This document shows, in pieces, positions 6,691 to 6,875 of a stretch of 6,875 bases of DNA. The stretch lies in the NCBI GenBank assembly GCA_033813475.1, contig JAPXRP010000215.1, forward strand, positions 1 to 6,875, read 5' to 3'. Within the stretch, counting starts at the first letter, position 1; each line of letters begins with the position of its first letter. A model generated the notes under the pieces. That model did not search any database. It was not told the origin of the DNA and worked only from the letters and a program-made list of their open reading frames with translations. This DNA is from JAAYBR01 sp033813475 (GTDB taxonomy: Bacteria > Hydrogenedentota > Hydrogenedentia > Hydrogenedentales > CAITNO01). Position numbers and translations under genes: made by a program.

Positions 6691-6792
6691 GTCCCAACGG
6701 GACATCCGCATATAGCCCAGGCCAGGCCGCCGCCCGAAGGGCCAGGCCTGCCCTGGGTTACCGGGACAGAAGGATCATGCCCCAACGGGGCA
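6691..6792. repeat. REP-like module of three stem-loops with shared CCCAACGGG motifs
   Basis: At the left edge GTCCC-AAC-GGGAC (6691-6703) forms a 5-bp stem. At the right edge TGCCCC-AAC-GGGGCA (6778-6792) forms a 6-bp stem with the same AAC loop, so the motif CCCAACGGG occurs at both ends. Between them is a long hairpin: 6716-6721 pairs with 6752-6757, then after a C/C mismatch 6723-6728 pairs with 6745-6750. It is capped by GCCC-GAA-GGGC (6732-6742). This organisation looks like a dispersed intergenic repeat rather than a coding sequence; copy number cannot be judged from one window. Confidence 0.55.
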
Positions 6793-6823
6793 GCCGAAAT
6801 CGGGACGCACACCCAAAGACAAG

Positions 6824-6840
6824 GCAGGCGGGACGCCTGC
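6824..6840. repeat. Short perfect inverted repeat
   Basis: GCAGGCG (6824-6830) and CGCCTGC (6834-6840) are exact reverse complements around a GGA loop. It directly adjoins the larger inverted repeat that begins at 6841. The octamer CGGGACGC inside it also occurs at 6801-6808. Confidence 0.55.
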
Positions 6841-6875
6841 GGTACGAACAAGACCTGCGGGGCGCGGTTCGTACC
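6841..6875. repeat. 9-bp inverted repeat reaching the window end
   Basis: GGTACGAAC (6841-6849) and GTTCGTACC (6867-6875) are exact reverse complements separated by 17 bases. The right arm ends at the last base of the window, so the pairing could extend further. The left arm is preceded by a GC-rich hairpin, so a longer element, possibly the end of a dispersed repeat, may be cut here. Confidence 0.5.

Larger units (their letters stand above)
6584..6875. other. Intergenic region with repeat-like hairpin module; no supported gene
   Basis: Up to about 6690 I see no feature except that the DNA is less GC-rich around 6655-6690. From 6691 a series of stem-loops begins and runs to the window end. 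Open frames cross this region on both strands (on - from 6851; on + from an ATG at 6655 to the window edge), but neither has a good ribosome binding site or recognisable domains. Both mostly translate the repeat structure. Confidence 0.6.

Noticed and set aside
6558..6851. A 97-codon - strand frame in the intergenic region
   Set aside because: It translates mostly the hairpin repeat, lacks a convincing start signal and shows no domain. It also covers the candidate mcsA promoter.
6655..6875. A + strand frame from ATG 6655 that stays open to the window end
   Set aside because: There is no Shine-Dalgarno sequence, and most codons come from the repeat module. It could be real only if the frame continued into a recognisable gene beyond 6875.
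6691..6875. Possible CRISPR array or attachment site
   Set aside because: The repeated motifs are short, not regularly spaced, and show no spacer-repeat pattern; no integrase or cas gene is present.

Overview
This is a GC-rich, gene-dense bacterial window with one secreted-protein gene on the + strand and a three-gene cluster on the - strand. The two units converge near 4,100. The protein types suggest a Gram-negative-like, probably uncultivated environmental lineage: a dockerin-tailed multidomain M4 protease, mcsA/mcsB-type genes outside an obvious Firmicute context, and hairpin-rich intergenic repeats. Such combinations are typical of the Planctomycetota/Verrucomicrobiota/Hydrogenedentota-like bacteria. 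That placement is inference; the window has no rRNA or other phylogenetic marker.

Layout. Positions 1-290 are a non-coding leader with three possible hairpins and a strong ribosome binding site at its end. Positions 291-4052 (+) encode a 1,253-residue secreted zinc metalloprotease of the thermolysin (M4) family. It has a signal peptide, propeptide, complete catalytic domain, a string of beta-sandwich modules, an IPT/TIG domain and a C-terminal type I dockerin-like repeat. A strong intrinsic terminator follows at 4075-4116. On the - strand, read from right to left, lie an McsA-like zinc/UVR-motif protein (6555-6037), an McsB-like protein of the ATP:guanido phosphotransferase family (6031-4865) and a HAD-superfamily, beta-phosphoglucomutase-like hydrolase (4820-4116). 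Spacings of 5 and 44 bases suggest one operon. The 3' end of the last gene abuts the protease terminator. Positions 6562-6875 carry no convincing gene. They hold a repeat-like module of several hairpins and a 9-bp inverted repeat cut by the window end.

How the genes may work together. In Firmicutes, McsA activates the arginine kinase McsB, which marks proteins for ClpC-ClpP degradation. Here McsA keeps its zinc cysteines and UVR motif. The McsB homologue keeps its fold landmarks and C-terminal domain but has lost the residues expected for ATP binding and catalysis, so it looks like a pseudokinase. This is the most interesting observation in the window. The HAD enzyme probably acts on a small phosphorylated metabolite; a link to the McsAB pair rests only on gene order. 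The protease is an independent unit acting outside the cytoplasm.
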